The position numbers and the translations under genes were made by a program. From contig JAIPMN010004149.1 of assembly GCA_020650975.1 (NCBI GenBank), positions 3,047-32,525 on the forward strand: 29,479 bases of DNA, given 5' to 3'. How positions within the stretch are numbered: position 1 is the first letter of the stretch; every line of letters begins with the position of its first letter. This DNA comes from Apostichopus californicus (taxonomy: Eukaryota; Echinodermata; Holothuroidea; Aspidochirotida; Stichopodidae). The notes under the pieces are model-generated. The model did not search any database. It had not been told where the DNA came from and saw nothing but the letters and a program-made list of their open reading frames with translations. Below, in pieces: positions 1 through 11,170 of the stretch.

Positions 1-820
1 TTTTTTTTTTTTTTTTTGGCGTACCACCCAAAACCATCGTGCAATTAGTATCAAACACGTTTTACATAGTATTCTCTATCAGAGCCTTCGAGACACTAGC
101 GTCAAGAGAAGTTATCACGAAAATTAAAACCAAATCTGGTTAAGCGATGGATTTCAAAGACTTTTCATACTTTTCGCGCCGGGAGCTATCTTGGTAGAAA
201 TTAATAAAATATACGCAAGGAGTATTTTAAACTGTCTGTTTTCGATTATGAAATAGAGTTTATTACTTGTGCTTAAGGGGGGAGCTTAATAAATTTTCCA
301 CAAGATGCGATTGCTCAAAATGTTAAGAGAGAGAGAAGAAGGAGAGAGAAAAAAAAACGAAAAAGAATGACACAACAAGATGAGTAGTTTTGGTGATAAA
401 GTCTTCTTGTAGTATTAATGTGATGACAGATCGCACAAAATATTACCCATAAACCTACTTTACTGTCGTTAAAATTCCTGTCAAACTATAAAATTCGGAA
501 AACTTCGAAAGATAAAAACCCGGGCTACTTTTAATATAATAATATCAATATATTTGTATCCCAAGTCAACTAACAAATGTTGAGGAACAAAGGGGGTACA
601 CATTACCACAACTATTTTTTTTTTAAATAATCAATTTCAAGTTGTTTATAGAAAGGAATGGTTTTGTTTATATGCTGGTACCATAGAAAAGGGTATAAAG
701 AAACCGTATTTAGCTCAGAATTATTTCCAGAACGCTCAAAGTAGCAGAGCTTAATACCAAGATGGAAGAACGACATGCCGTACTTTCAAAATGCTCTGGT
801 GCTGCGGTCCGCAAAAACTT
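1..820. other. AT-rich non-coding DNA starting with poly-T
   Basis: The window opens with a run of 17 T. A purine tract (GAGAGA/GAAGGAGAG followed by an A run) lies at about 325-368. No frame shows a protein-like reading and no RNA gene was recognised. The T run could be the edge of a retroelement tail or of a sequence gap; nothing inside the window decides this. Confidence 0.5.
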
Positions 821-1033
821 ATTAGGCCCACGACCTAGGACCTCCTAAGAGGACTGACTCACGACCCACCAATTAGACCCATGACCTAGGACCTCCCAAG
901 AGGACTGACTCACGACCCACCAGTTAGACCCACGACCTAGGACCTCCCAAGAGGACTGACTCACGACCCACCAGTTAGACCCACGTTCAAGGACCTCCTA
1001 AGAGGACTGACTCACGACCCACCAGACCCACAC
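821..1033. repeat. Minisatellite, 51-bp units, about four copies
   Basis: The starts of successive CCCA-GACC segments fall at 827, 878, 929 and 980, an exact 51-bp period. The next partial unit begins at 1027, after a 47-bp step that lacks the GTTA-type bases. Each unit carries a GACCTAGGACCTCC segment (altered to GTTCAAGGACCTCC in the last full copy), the sequence GAGGACTGACTCACGACCC, and a short inverted repeat CCTC-NNNN-GAGG whose loop is CTAA or CCAA. Copies differ at only a few sites, so the array expanded fairly recently or is being homogenised. It is much richer in G+C than its flanks and encodes no evident protein. Confidence 0.95.
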
Positions 1034-3586
1034 CCTTCAGAATCGATGTTCAGAATACATGGGGAGAGCTAGCATGGATTATGGACTAATGATGGGCTTG
1101 ATGTAAAAACAAAACATAAGTTAATGTATCTCCGTCAGCAAGCTTTGAAAACTGTAGAATAAATTTATCAACGTCTTGAAAAAATCTCGAGGCCCACATT
1201 TGGGCCACGCACTACAGTTTGCGGAACATCGCTCGAGAGGACATTGATTACTGTATAGCAAAAAATGCAATTATTGATTATTGAAATAATCAATGAATCC
1301 AACACTTCCCCCTTTTCCACCATCGTTCTGTTACCCCTCCCCCACTGCCTCCCCACCCACCAATAGACTTGTATTAAGTCCGCTGTATACTGGTATTCTA
1401 ACATTTCATTGCCGGTATCAAAATAATAACATTGTTGTGTTTGTCGTCGAAGTTTTTGTGCGGTTGTTATACCTGTTTTAATAACAGTGTCATCCGCGGA
1501 TTGCTGCGCTCAGACTGTAGTTCTACAGTAATACGATTTTTCAATATAAGATGTATATTGTCCATCATTTTGAGAGGTTATTACTATAGTTTTGCGATCA
1601 ATGTGATAAAAATCCAAATAATGGACACTCGGGCTCAATCTTTAACAACCATTTTTAATGCCACCTTCAAACCAATTCCCCGTGACTGACAAGACCAATT
1701 GTCTCACTGAAACGACTCCAATATCTTATACAAGGTTTGTCTGGTCTGTATTCGCCCCGATTTTTTGGTATTATGTAATCAATTTAAAAGGGTTCTTAAA
1801 AGTTCTATTCAGATGGTTCTGACAATATCTTGTCAACATTTAGAAAAAATACATTGAAGGTGATGGTATAATTCATTTGTATAATTTATATGAGCCAGAA
1901 CGAGATTCCTTTTGTTTTGGGCGGTGGGGGGGGGGGTGGAGATTGAGGGCAGGGGACAATGTTTATGACGTTTAACCAACGTTAAACTGATGTTATAGGT
2001 CATGTCAACGCTAGTTCACAATCTATTTACTACGACTGTTTTGTTCAAGATAAAAAATAAATAAAAAAAAGGGTTCATCGACTTTCGGTGGAACGATTAA
2101 AGGGGATAATGACCAATGACCAGCAAGCCATGGATAATTCCAAATATTAAAATGAAATTGTGACGTATCCCTTGTGACCAGGTCACTAACCCTACTACCA
2201 TAGGAGCAATGACTTCACAACTTGGAAAAAGGAAGAACGAAAACAAAGAGAGATGGGGGAGAGTTTTGTTTGGACATTAAAGTATACTTGATAACTTTAA
2301 AGTGCATGGTCAGATCAAGCGTAAGCAAAATCATCATCGATGCGAATTTTTGCGCTGTTTGAACGTCTGATCATGAAAGGCACAAACTGATCCGATAATT
2401 CCTTCTATTGTTTTGATAAAGTCACCACGGGATCAAAGTTTAATGCCTTCTCGGCAGGTCGGTAACCTTTCTTTCGTACAGGAGAACCGACTCACTTGCA
2501 GTAGAAAAGCGACCCGGAAATCAAACTCTTTTATGATTTCAATCTTGGCCTACTTAATATAATAGTATACAAAGGAAAAATAAAGTCACCTATTAATTTG
2601 TCATCTGCATGGGGGTCCTGTATAGATGATAGCTGTGAGAACTGAAAGATAACTGGAAGTTAATCGAGTGTATTATACAGGTTTTTGGGGTAATTAAGTG
2701 TTGCGCTTCGCCGTCAAAGGCATTTCCATACATGTGAAAAATGACAGCGAGAAATAATATTTGATGTTCGTAACTTTCTGGGCTTTATTTAATTTCAATC
2801 GTAACTATATCAGACACATTGATTTATGTCACTTTATTTTGGTAATTTGGTTATTTATCGATTTTTTTTTTGTTATAATTGTCTTTAATTGTTCGATATT
2901 ATTGGCTTACAACGTCATGCAAATAAAGTTACTTGATGCGCAACCAGAATAAATATATGTGTCTATAGCAGAACCTTTTTCTTTACAACATTTCAAGATT
3001 TCATAAAAAATAAAGTGTTTTTGTTTCAATTCTTAAATAAAGCGATAACAACTTTTCGGTACAGTCCCTAATTTCAATACTTCGTGATGAACATGTCGTA
3101 AGCGGAGGTAAGTGATCGGTCTGTTCATTTTTCATACGCTTGTTGTAGAGACAGCATTAAAGTAGTCCTCCTGTGTATAAATAATATATATCTGCATCCG
3201 TTTCTACAGCCTGTTCATCATCTTCCAGTTTTCGCCAAGAGTGATCAATCAATTAAATCAATCAATAAATAAATAAAAACGCTATTGAACGTAGTTGAAA
3301 ATCAAGTTGAGATACATTTTGATAACAACCTAGCCATACGTACAGTAAGGTAAGCACATAGCCTACGCCTGCGTCAAAGTTATGTCACGTGGTGTCGTTA
3401 ACGCTCTGCAGGAACACCACGAGAAAATGAGTTTTGAAGATGTCTTAGGCTAAAGGTGATGTTTGTTTTTCCTTCTCCTCTATAGTAATGCCTATACTCT
3501 GGAATCACCAACAAGTTATGTTAGTTATACCCATGGGACAATAGGGAGGCTTTACATACCATCACCTCCTTGTACTGAATTATGCA
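1034..3586. other. Non-coding DNA, no gene seen
   Basis: AT-rich sequence. It holds a pyrimidine-rich stretch at about 1300-1360 and a G run followed by GGG-containing sequence at 1924-1955. An inverted GTGACC-A-GGTCAC motif lies at 2174-2186. AATC/AATA-type simple repeats run from about 3243 to 3276. The short open frames contain no recognisable domain, and several run through low-complexity sequence. Confidence 0.5.
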
Positions 3587-3607
3587 GGGGGTGGGGGTGG
3601 GGTGGGG
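3587..3607 (+). other. Strong G-quadruplex motif, single-nucleotide loops
   Basis: The G-rich strand reads G5-T-G5-T-G4-T-G4. Four G tracts separated by single T loops are the arrangement known to favour very stable parallel G-quadruplexes. The sequence match is direct; folding in the cell is inference. Confidence 0.75.
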
Positions 3608-4797
3608 TGTAACTGTAAAGGTTTTTAATATAAGTTTCCCAGCATGTTCACATAACGAGACGTCTAACAATCTATCGCCCTATACTCAAAACGGTGTCAT
3701 TCCGACTGCATATTGATGATTTCTGTCGAAATGAATTACTTTTGATGCACCAAATGCCAAAAGATGGGTCGCTCGAATTAAACAGAATTGATCATTTAAA
3801 TGAATTAGTTCAGTTCGTTTGCCCTATCAACTTTCTTTGCAGCAGCTTTTTTCTTTTTTCTCTTTCTTTTTTGTTCTTCTGTCTGTCTTTTTTCTTTGGA
3901 AAGTTTTATATTCATCTGCAAATTTTGTGACATCATTTCATTTATATTTGCGACTCAAACAAGGCTTAGACACCTCCAATTTAATTACAAACTATCGTTT
4001 TAATTTAGAAACGGCAGCGATAGCGTGTCCTCGCTGCATTCATGCAAGGCTTCTCGGTTCATTGATTGGTTCGATTACAGAATGACCAGCTAAATCTTCT
4101 AATATGGAAAAGATAGCTTTGTCGAGATTGAACATAAAAAACGACGAGAGTGGGCGCCTTAGCGACAGGCCAATTTTCCCGCTCTTAATATTGGGGAAAT
4201 TCTTTCAACTGGAATTTTACGTCATTGATTCAGAAAATTCAATTCCAGTATAGACGTCGAGATCAGTTAATAGCTCTACAAAATCCATATTTCCAATCTC
4301 ATTGAAATGGTTATAATCACCTTCTCCGCCATCGATCGAACAACATCTGAGGACGCGGATTTTCTAGTTAATATTTTCCCGCCGAAAAAAAAAGAACGTA
4401 CATACGAGCAGACGACACGAGCGCCATGCGTTGTGCAAGAACCATGTTACAATACAAGTCGGCTCCCTAGAACTACAACGCTCGATTAACTTTTTCTCTC
4501 CGGATTAGAAACCGAAATTTTTTTGAAAATTAAAAAAATTAGAAGAGGCATTGAGAGCTGTTGGGCTCAGAAAGCGTGAAGAGATAGAATTGTTACGCTA
4601 CATTTGACAAACAGGCAGAATCGATCGCCAGGTGGATTTCGTCGTGTCAATTCGACCATCGAGAGAAAAGTGGAAAAAGATATAAAAATGTGGGGAATTG
4701 TGGAGACATTTGCAGACGGATCAATTGTAATACAGGGTGTCTTCCTCCGGGCGGTGAATGGAGGATCTCCTTAGCGCAATAAACAAGCTATATGTTG
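3608..4797. other. Non-coding DNA, no gene seen
   Basis: AT-rich sequence with a T-rich, C-interrupted stretch at about 3840-3900 that creates artificial Phe/Leu-rich frames. The stretch from about 4140 to 4480 is slightly richer in G+C. No splice-bounded conserved exon, tRNA or transposon end was recognised. Confidence 0.4.
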
Positions 4798-4829
4798 GTG
4801 CCGTGGCATTGCGATCATTGCCACGGCAC
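4798..4829. other. Perfect 11-bp GC-rich stem-loop
   Basis: Arms 4798-4808 (GTGCCGTGGCA) and 4819-4829 (TGCCACGGCAC) are exact reverse complements around a 10-nt loop, TTGCGATCAT. The stem is too short for a standard microRNA precursor and the flanks do not extend it. It could be a protein-binding palindrome, a structured element in an unknown transcript, or the remnant of a small foldback. Confidence 0.6.
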
Positions 4830-4940
4830 GGTGGAAAGTGGAGCACGCATGTACCTGAAAAGAGGGCGTTACAGGTGCGACCGATTTGGAACGGGCGAAA
4901 AGATTCGTCAACTTCAATAAAGCCTGTCAGTTTTTTCCCC

Positions 4941-4967
4941 CTTCTTCTTCTTCTTCTTCTCCTTCTT
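4941..4967. repeat. (CTT)n microsatellite
   Basis: About eight CTT units follow a T6C4 run, with one CTCC interruption. The reverse strand would read as a run of arginines, which explains the Arg-rich and Leu-rich open frames across it. Confidence 0.9.
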
Positions 4968-5826
4968 TGAAATGGCACGCTTCCAGTTATTCGCTTAATA
5001 AATGTCGTCATTCTGGTAAAGTTTTTGTTTTTCTTCTTTCGTGTATGTATAATCCGTTTTCTCATTCACTGTCAGTAGCTTCCTGTTGTCAGTATATATT
5101 GTGCATGGTTCCGTTGGATTGAACATAAGAATGTGATAAAAAGCTACAACGGTGCTGTTAAAGCAAACCTAGGCTTTTTTTGTTGTTTTTTTGTGTTGGA
5201 AGATTCAATTTTGCGATGGATTGTAACTGTTTGTCACTTTGATTAAGACAAACGGCTTCCGACATAATCAAACTAAAAGATCTTCGTGGTTATAATTATT
5301 TATAATTGCTATTGGCTACTAATTAATGGGTTATGAATCGGTTATGAAATTTAATGGATGGTGTTACTTTCTGGTCTGTTTTTTTAAAGGTTTTTTGAAG
5401 TTTAATGTCTAATATTCCATCGTTACAAATGTACCGAAAACTAGAACAACAAATGTTCTTTTTTTTGTATATACCTTAATGTTTCCTGAGATGAACCAAG
5501 ATTGTGACAATAAATTGTACCAATTTACATGCCAGCTTCATGTACAACACGCTTACGTAGGTATTATACCGATGTATTCTTGTATAATAATATAGGCCTA
5601 GACAGATATTAGCAAACGTTATTGTATAAACTAAATAGCCTATATATTTATGTATATAGTACAGAAATAGACTCATTAGGAATAAATCGATGAATGTAAG
5701 GGCTTTTCATCTAAACCTAAAACTCCCTCATTCACATTCTTCCAGAGCGAATACCAAAGGTAATGAATCGTGTACAATAAATGGAATTAGACTTCATCTT
5801 AAAATCTGAAATAGTGATGCATTTCC
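4968..5826. other. AT-rich non-coding DNA
   Basis: Apart from T runs and one exact TAGGCCTA octamer at about 5593-5600, nothing was recognised. Open frames are short and of low complexity. Confidence 0.45.
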
Positions 5827-5858
5827 TGTGCGCACGCACGCACGCGCGCACGCGCGTG
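5827..5858. repeat. Alternating purine-pyrimidine (CA/CG) tract
   Basis: Thirty-two consecutive bases alternate strictly pyrimidine-purine, mostly CG and CA steps, followed by GTGTGTGGGGG. Alternating CG/CA tracts are the classic sequence class for Z-DNA. The tract holds a dense CpG cluster in otherwise CpG-poor surroundings. Confidence 0.85.
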
Positions 5859-6300
5859 AATGTGTGTGGGGGTTTCTTTTGTGGGTTTTTGTCCAGTTTT
5901 TATATACCGGCATTCTCAAATGATGACATAAGGCATACATTTATGTTGTAGCCCGTTAAAACACTGTTTTCATTTCTTTGAGAATAAATATATGTGACTC
6001 GTCAATAAAGTAACTGGACTACTTAGTCTATCACGCAGATCAATAGGTCACTTCCACAGAAACAACACAAAACTCAATAGGAACATAAGACATTTATGGC
6101 CATCAAATAACATGCTTAAAATACATTACAAATTTGCCAAGGACAAATGGTGTTAATTGTCATCCAAGGGTGTTCAGCTATTTATATGAAGACTAAAGAA
6201 CATGTTTGGTCTAGTTATTGTTATTATTTAGATTAAACAATGGATTAATATTAACATTTAGGCCATGCACTAAGTAGCGGACATCATCGTCAGGTTAGCC

Positions 6301-6699
6301 TTAAAGGAGCTTTCCAGAGTTTTAGCGTGATTTAGAAATCTCGACGTTTAAGTATCTTTCTAACCGGTATAGTTGCTATTGAAACATTACAGTCGAAATT
6401 TTGTTTTCTTGGACTATAAAATGTCAAAAATTCCGTAAAATCGCATCCAGTAATTGGAATATGGCATTTATAAGTAGAACTATTGTCAAATATTTTGTGC
6501 TTCAAGATGATTGGTAGTTTCGTGTATAGCAAGACGGAAGGTAAAAATCAACTTGTTTCTTCATATTTGGTGTATATAAATGTGCATATACATACAGTTA
6601 TAGGCCTAGATTTAGTCATAAATATATAGTTATAGTCACATAAATGTTGACATAACCGGTCCAATATAATGCTAATAACTAAACCGAGTACTCCTTTAA
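6301..6699. mobile_element. Candidate TTAA-flanked MITE, about 399 bp
   Basis: The left end reads TTAAAGGAGCTTTCCAGAG and the right end reads GAGTACTCCTTTAA, giving a 9-bp terminal inverted repeat TTAAAGGAG/CTCCTTTAA. Both ends are TTAA, the target site duplicated by piggyBac-type transposases. The first 16 bases recur exactly at 24578-24593, again starting at TTAA. The interior is AT-rich and non-coding, as expected of a MITE. Boundaries are inferred from the two ends only; the match could be coincidence plus a shared simple motif. Confidence 0.4.
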
Positions 6700-8275
6700 A
6701 GGACAACACGTACGCCTAACTACAATCCAGCGATATTAAACCATGTCTCGGAAGTTTTGTAGATGTGATAAATCTGTTCATTGACCAGAAACATCTGATA
6801 TTATAGTTTTCTATTAGTCTCTAATTGCAATAGAATCCCTTAATCCTCACTGTCCGTGCAATTGCCTACAATCGAAAACGTGTATAAGGGTGTTCTTACA
6901 TACGGGAACTGAACTAGCAGCACTGCGCATGACGACTGGAGACACCGGTAACGAACGGCCGTCATTTTTATGGAACGCCATTTTTGCCAAGTTTATATCA
7001 AATGTAAGAGTCAACAAAGACGATCTTTTTCACCTAAAAATAGCCATTTTTGCTGAGCTTTTTGCTACGAATATCATATGTTAAACATCTAGGCCACTGT
7101 AGCGAGTATCACGTGATGATATCATTTTACAGAATGACTACAAAAATCATCACATATTTAATTGATGTCATTTAAAGGAATATTCCGTTATATCAAGGGA
7201 TATATCATTATCTTGCCCCTAGCTCGAGATACGGTTGTCTGAATGTAACCTAAGTTTGAATATCTCAACCCTTGATTCTTGCCGCATGGGAATGGATCGC
7301 AGCATATGTGGTATGTGATGTCATTATACAGTAACTCTTCGAGTTCAAATGCACATTTTCTCTATTTTAGAATCTTTCTTTGATTTTATCCTAGCCATGT
7401 ATGATGCAATTGGAATGTTTGCGTAGTTGCCAACTGCGACTTTTTCCTTCCTTGTAGAAACGTGATAGTTTGTTCTGTGGATAAGTGACTTAGACATTTT
7501 AATGAAGAATAAATCCCATTTTACAGGTCAAATTAAACACGGTCATTCACTGTGCTGTTAGCAGATGCAAACCCCAAAATATGCACCTACTTTAAAACAT
7601 TCATATTTTCGCCGTACAATCTGCTAGAAGGATGCGGATTTGACCTCTGTAACCTGCAGAATAAATTCCCTGCATTCTTCAAACTTCGGAATACCCCCTT
7701 TAAGCGCACGCACATCTTTACCAGAAAAGACAAAAAATCGGGCATTGTATACCCCTTTAAAAGGGTTTCTGTAATAGCAAAACTTGTGATACTTATTTAT
7801 TTCATTTACTAACATACCAAGCACCTAAACATGTTATAAACAAAATATATAAACCGACGGTTTGATTGTCAAAAAGCAAACCGTTTGTCATCTTTTTAAA
7901 GCACGCATGCTTGGGAAAAGTTCAAACATTTGTTTATGCTATATCTATATATCAACCATACGTGATTTACATGTGTTTAAAATAAATACAAATTTAAACT
8001 CAATTACGTTTCTGTGAGTTCTTGTTACTGGAGTTTTTAACATTCATCATATCTTAATTTTGATCTTAGGACCCCGCTAAAGATCTGGTTAATATTTCCG
8101 TGTAACGGTGCATATGCTTTAATGGTGATTCATGTTTGATTCATGGCTGTGATCTATGATTTGATTACAACAAAATGGGAATGATTTCAACTCATTTTCT
8201 TAGCATAAATATATGTATTTTTTTTATGCTTCAAGGTTGAAAGAGTTACCTTTTGTTCTCCACAGGCATCGTCTT
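6700..8275. other. AT-rich non-coding DNA
   Basis: The sequence immediately right of the 6301-6699 candidate reads TTAAAGGACA, resembling the start of the element at 10121. Another TTAAAGGAATATTCC motif lies near 7172. An 8-bp stem-loop (ACGGTTTG/CAAACCGT) lies near 7865-7892. No coding region was recognised; the frame over 7552-7812 has no identifiable domain. Confidence 0.35.
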
Positions 8276-8292
8276 TATATATATATATATAT
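8276..8292. repeat. (TA)n microsatellite with following T run
   Basis: Alternating TA is followed by T9, then by the G-rich sequence GAGGGGGGAAGGGAGGG. Confidence 0.85.
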
Positions 8293-8595
8293 TTTTTTTT
8301 ATTGCGAGGGGGGAAGGGAGGGATTTTTTTTATTTGACCCATAAATTTGTCCGGACTTTATGGTCTACGCATTTCCTTCTTTTTCATATCTTTCTGTGTC
8401 GCCAGTAGGGTGAAGCGGAAGGAAAAGTAAGGGTAAACATATACAAGGATGAACATGAATCTTACGGAGTGGTATCTCTCATTGAAAATTGTCACAAATT
8501 GCGACATTTAATAATGGAAATATTTGAAGATATATTTACCAAAATTACGACGGACGGATTTGTTACATGCCATGATGCTGAGGTGTGGTACAGTG

Positions 8596-8597
<2 letters not shown>

Positions 8598-8629
<32 letters not shown>
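8598..8629. repeat. (AT)16 microsatellite
   Basis: Thirty-two bases of uninterrupted AT alternation. Two overlapping frames read Ile-Tyr repeats through it and are artefacts. Confidence 0.95.
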
Positions 8630-8632
<3 letters not shown>

Positions 8633-10120
8633 ATGTCATCAAAGATGTCACTGAGATAGTAACTTACCAATACATTGCGTTCTTTCTGTTTTATTTATTT
8701 ATTTGAATAATTTTCCGATTTAATTTATTTATGACTTGAAATGTCAAAGTTTTGGTTTTCTTTTCCTTCTTTCTTTTATACAGGAACTTGCGGCTGGTAA
8801 TTATTCTCGGAAAGTTTTACAGCATTTCCTCTTTCTTTCTTTGTTTCAATCAAAGGGAGGTGATTTCAGAGGGCGGCTATTACACTGCAGAGCGAGTAAT
8901 GTATATAGAGGGCAGGTTTTAGAAATGGCTTCGAAAGTAGAGGTCGGGGTTATCGCCTCATCAAATTCATAAATAACCGCAGTATTGTCCCCCACCCACC
9001 CCACACCCACCCCTAACCTTTTATGACGATGTCTTCTTTCCGACTACCGTAAATTTACAGTTTATGTGTTTAATTTGTTTATTAATGTAAAATTGAGGAA
9101 ATGTTGTGTTTACTAAAATTTTAACTTTCATTTCGTTTCGATTTCAGTTTTAGGCACGCTTTGAGAATGAAATCTAGAGAGCGAGAACTTTCTGTTGAAA
9201 ACCTGGAAAGTCGCGTCTCATTATGTTAAAATCAAATCAACTTAGCCCATGCATGTGTTTGCCCTCAAGCTTCACCTGCCCTCCCCTCTCCCTCAACTCA
9301 ACATTTGTAACGATATGAATGAACAACGTTGCACGCGGGAAGATTTTTTTTGTTTTTCCTCCCCAAATATTATTTTGAAATCAGAGCTGGTAGTTGGACA
9401 ATACTCTGATATGGATACAAGAATATATTAATTTCCACCCGGAGTGTTATACGCAAATTAGGAATTGGGTGTATAGTTTATAAATTTGTAAATTTGTATA
9501 TGCTGTACTATATACGTGTTGATTGGTGTTCACGGTGGTGGTGATCGATCAATCGATTAATTGGATATCTGTATTTTGAGGACCGTAATTTCCAAAATGT
9601 GAAGGAGGAAACCCTCGCCGCGTTTCCTCATGAAAAAATGTAACTGGTTTCCAGTAACCGAGAACAGTGAAAAACAGCATTCCAAGGCACTTCTAATGAT
9701 AAGATCTCTACAAATGCCAAACCAACCCATTACTCCCTTTCTCCCCCCACCCCACCACCCCTGGGGGGGGGGACAACGACAAACACAAATCATGCCACTT
9801 CAGCCTTGGATACTGTGTCGTTTCAACTTTCATGGAAGCTGTAAAAAAAACAATTATTTTGGTAAATTTTACAACTTTTTAAAGGTCTACGGAAACCACC
9901 TATGAACAACATTGTCTCAATCACTCTAATAGGCATTAGAAATAATGAAAATATCTGCATCTCCCATCAAACTCCATCAAAGATTGAACATTTTACAAGT
10001 CTTTTCTTAATTCTAGTTTTATATATGAATAAGCATTAGTTAATTATGCACATTGATGATGTAAAGGGAGCGACTGCCTAATTTTCTGTTATGTTATCTC
10101 TTTGTTTTAACAACCTTAGC
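8630..10120. other. Non-coding DNA with C-rich tracts
   Basis: A C-rich tract at about 8988-9014 (runs of CCC/CCCC separated by A or ACA) has G-quadruplex potential on the minus strand. At about 9741-9772 a C-rich tract directly abuts a run of G10 and could fold back on itself. No coding region or RNA gene was recognised. Confidence 0.4.
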
Positions 10121-10430
10121 TTAAAGGACACTGACCCCAGGATTGTTATTGTATTTTTTTGAAAATTGTTATTGTATTCTTTGAAAAAAAAAAGAACATC
10201 ACATTATTAAAATGATGTATGTGGGCTTGTAATTAGTGGTTAACTTATTAAGGCCTAAGATAAGAAATTTTGATGAGCGCAACAATGAGTTTCCCAGATT
10301 TATCCAACTTTCAAATGTGTATATCTTGGAAACGAAAAGAGCTTTTCGGAAAATTTTCAACAGATCTTGAATGAGACTATCACACACAACAAATGTACTG
10401 AATATGTGGCAAATTGGTTAGGTGTCCCCG
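10121..10430. mobile_element. Candidate MITE with GGACAC-type inverted ends
   Basis: The left end reads TTAAAGGACACTGACCCC. Near the right end, GGTTAGGTGTCCCCG is, in reverse complement, CGGGGACACCTAACC, so GGACAC and (T)GACC/AACC are shared in inverted orientation. The interior has long A/T runs and no coding sequence. No clear target-site duplication is visible and the right end is degraded, so both boundaries and mechanism are uncertain. Confidence 0.3.
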
Positions 10431-10681
10431 TATTATGAAGATGTCCGTATTAAATAATGGCTTACCATTAACAACATATCGCAATGGAACGAGCCAACTT
10501 TACCATGTCAAGTTGCCATAGATTAAAAGGGTTCACGTGTTAAACCTAAAAGTGCATGGTAGTCCAAAGAGTCCAAATACTTATCTTTAATAATAATTGT
10601 AATAATAAACATTTATATAGCGCTTTTACATAACAAATATCTCAAAGCGCTTTACAAAGAATGCAGAGAAAAAAACCACTA

Positions 10682-11170
10682 CTAATTTAAGTACTTAGCA
10701 AAGAGGAAGGTTTTGAGATGAGACTTGTATAAGTTTGAAATTATTATCAAGTGCACGAAGAGACTGTGGTAAGGTATATTCCACAAACGTGGCGCGCAAA
10801 TGCGGAACGCCCTATCGCCGTAGAACTTGGTATTTCCAATAGGTTGCTGGAGACTATGCATTTGAGCGAATCGTGCGCCCACTACTGCGTATGGTCAGTA
10901 ATTCTGCCAAATAAGCCAGTGCCATGTCATGTAAGATTTTGAATGTAAGACTTAATGATGTTATATTCAATCCGCTGCTGAATTGGAAGCCAGTGTAATT
11001 CTTGCAAGACAGGGGTAATGTGATCTCTTCTTTTGGTTTCAGTNNGGTTAGTTACAAGGCGAGCAGCGATTCTGGCAGAAGTTGAAGTTTTGAATTTGAA
11101 AGGCCGAAGAGCAAACTGTTGCAATACTCCAATCGAGGAGGTGACGAAGGCATGAAATAATTTAAAGAGT
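10682..11170 (-). pseudogene. Broken LINE reverse transcriptase C-terminus
   Basis: Family hallmarks appear in the expected order but in different frames. A segment like FHAFVTS (about 11135-11165) is followed by RLEYCNSLLFGL (about 11095-11135), ARLVT, then RDHITPVLQELHWLPIQQRI (about 10965-11015). Next come KILHDMALAYLAELL, RSNAHSLQQP across a frame break at a TAG, YGDRAFRICAPRLWN, LPQSLRAL in another frame, and finally YKSHLKTFLFAKYLN before the stop. In LINE proteins these lie after the polymerase domain. I count at least four reading-frame changes, so the copy cannot encode a working protein. Two unresolved bases (NN) at 11044-11045 fall just after ARLVT and may hide or create one of the breaks. 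Confidence 0.9.
11044..11045. other. Unresolved bases (NN)
   Basis: Two N characters inside the LINE fragment. They are the only ambiguous bases I noticed in the window and probably mark a low-quality or collapsed repeat position. Confidence 0.95.

Noticed and set aside
4721..5065. 114-codon minus-strand frame with a long arginine run
   Set aside because: The arginine run is the complement of (CTT)n and the rest has no family resemblance.
7552..7824. Overlapping frames on both strands near 7.6-7.8 kb
   Set aside because: No conserved motif on either strand; likely chance or an unrecognised repeat.
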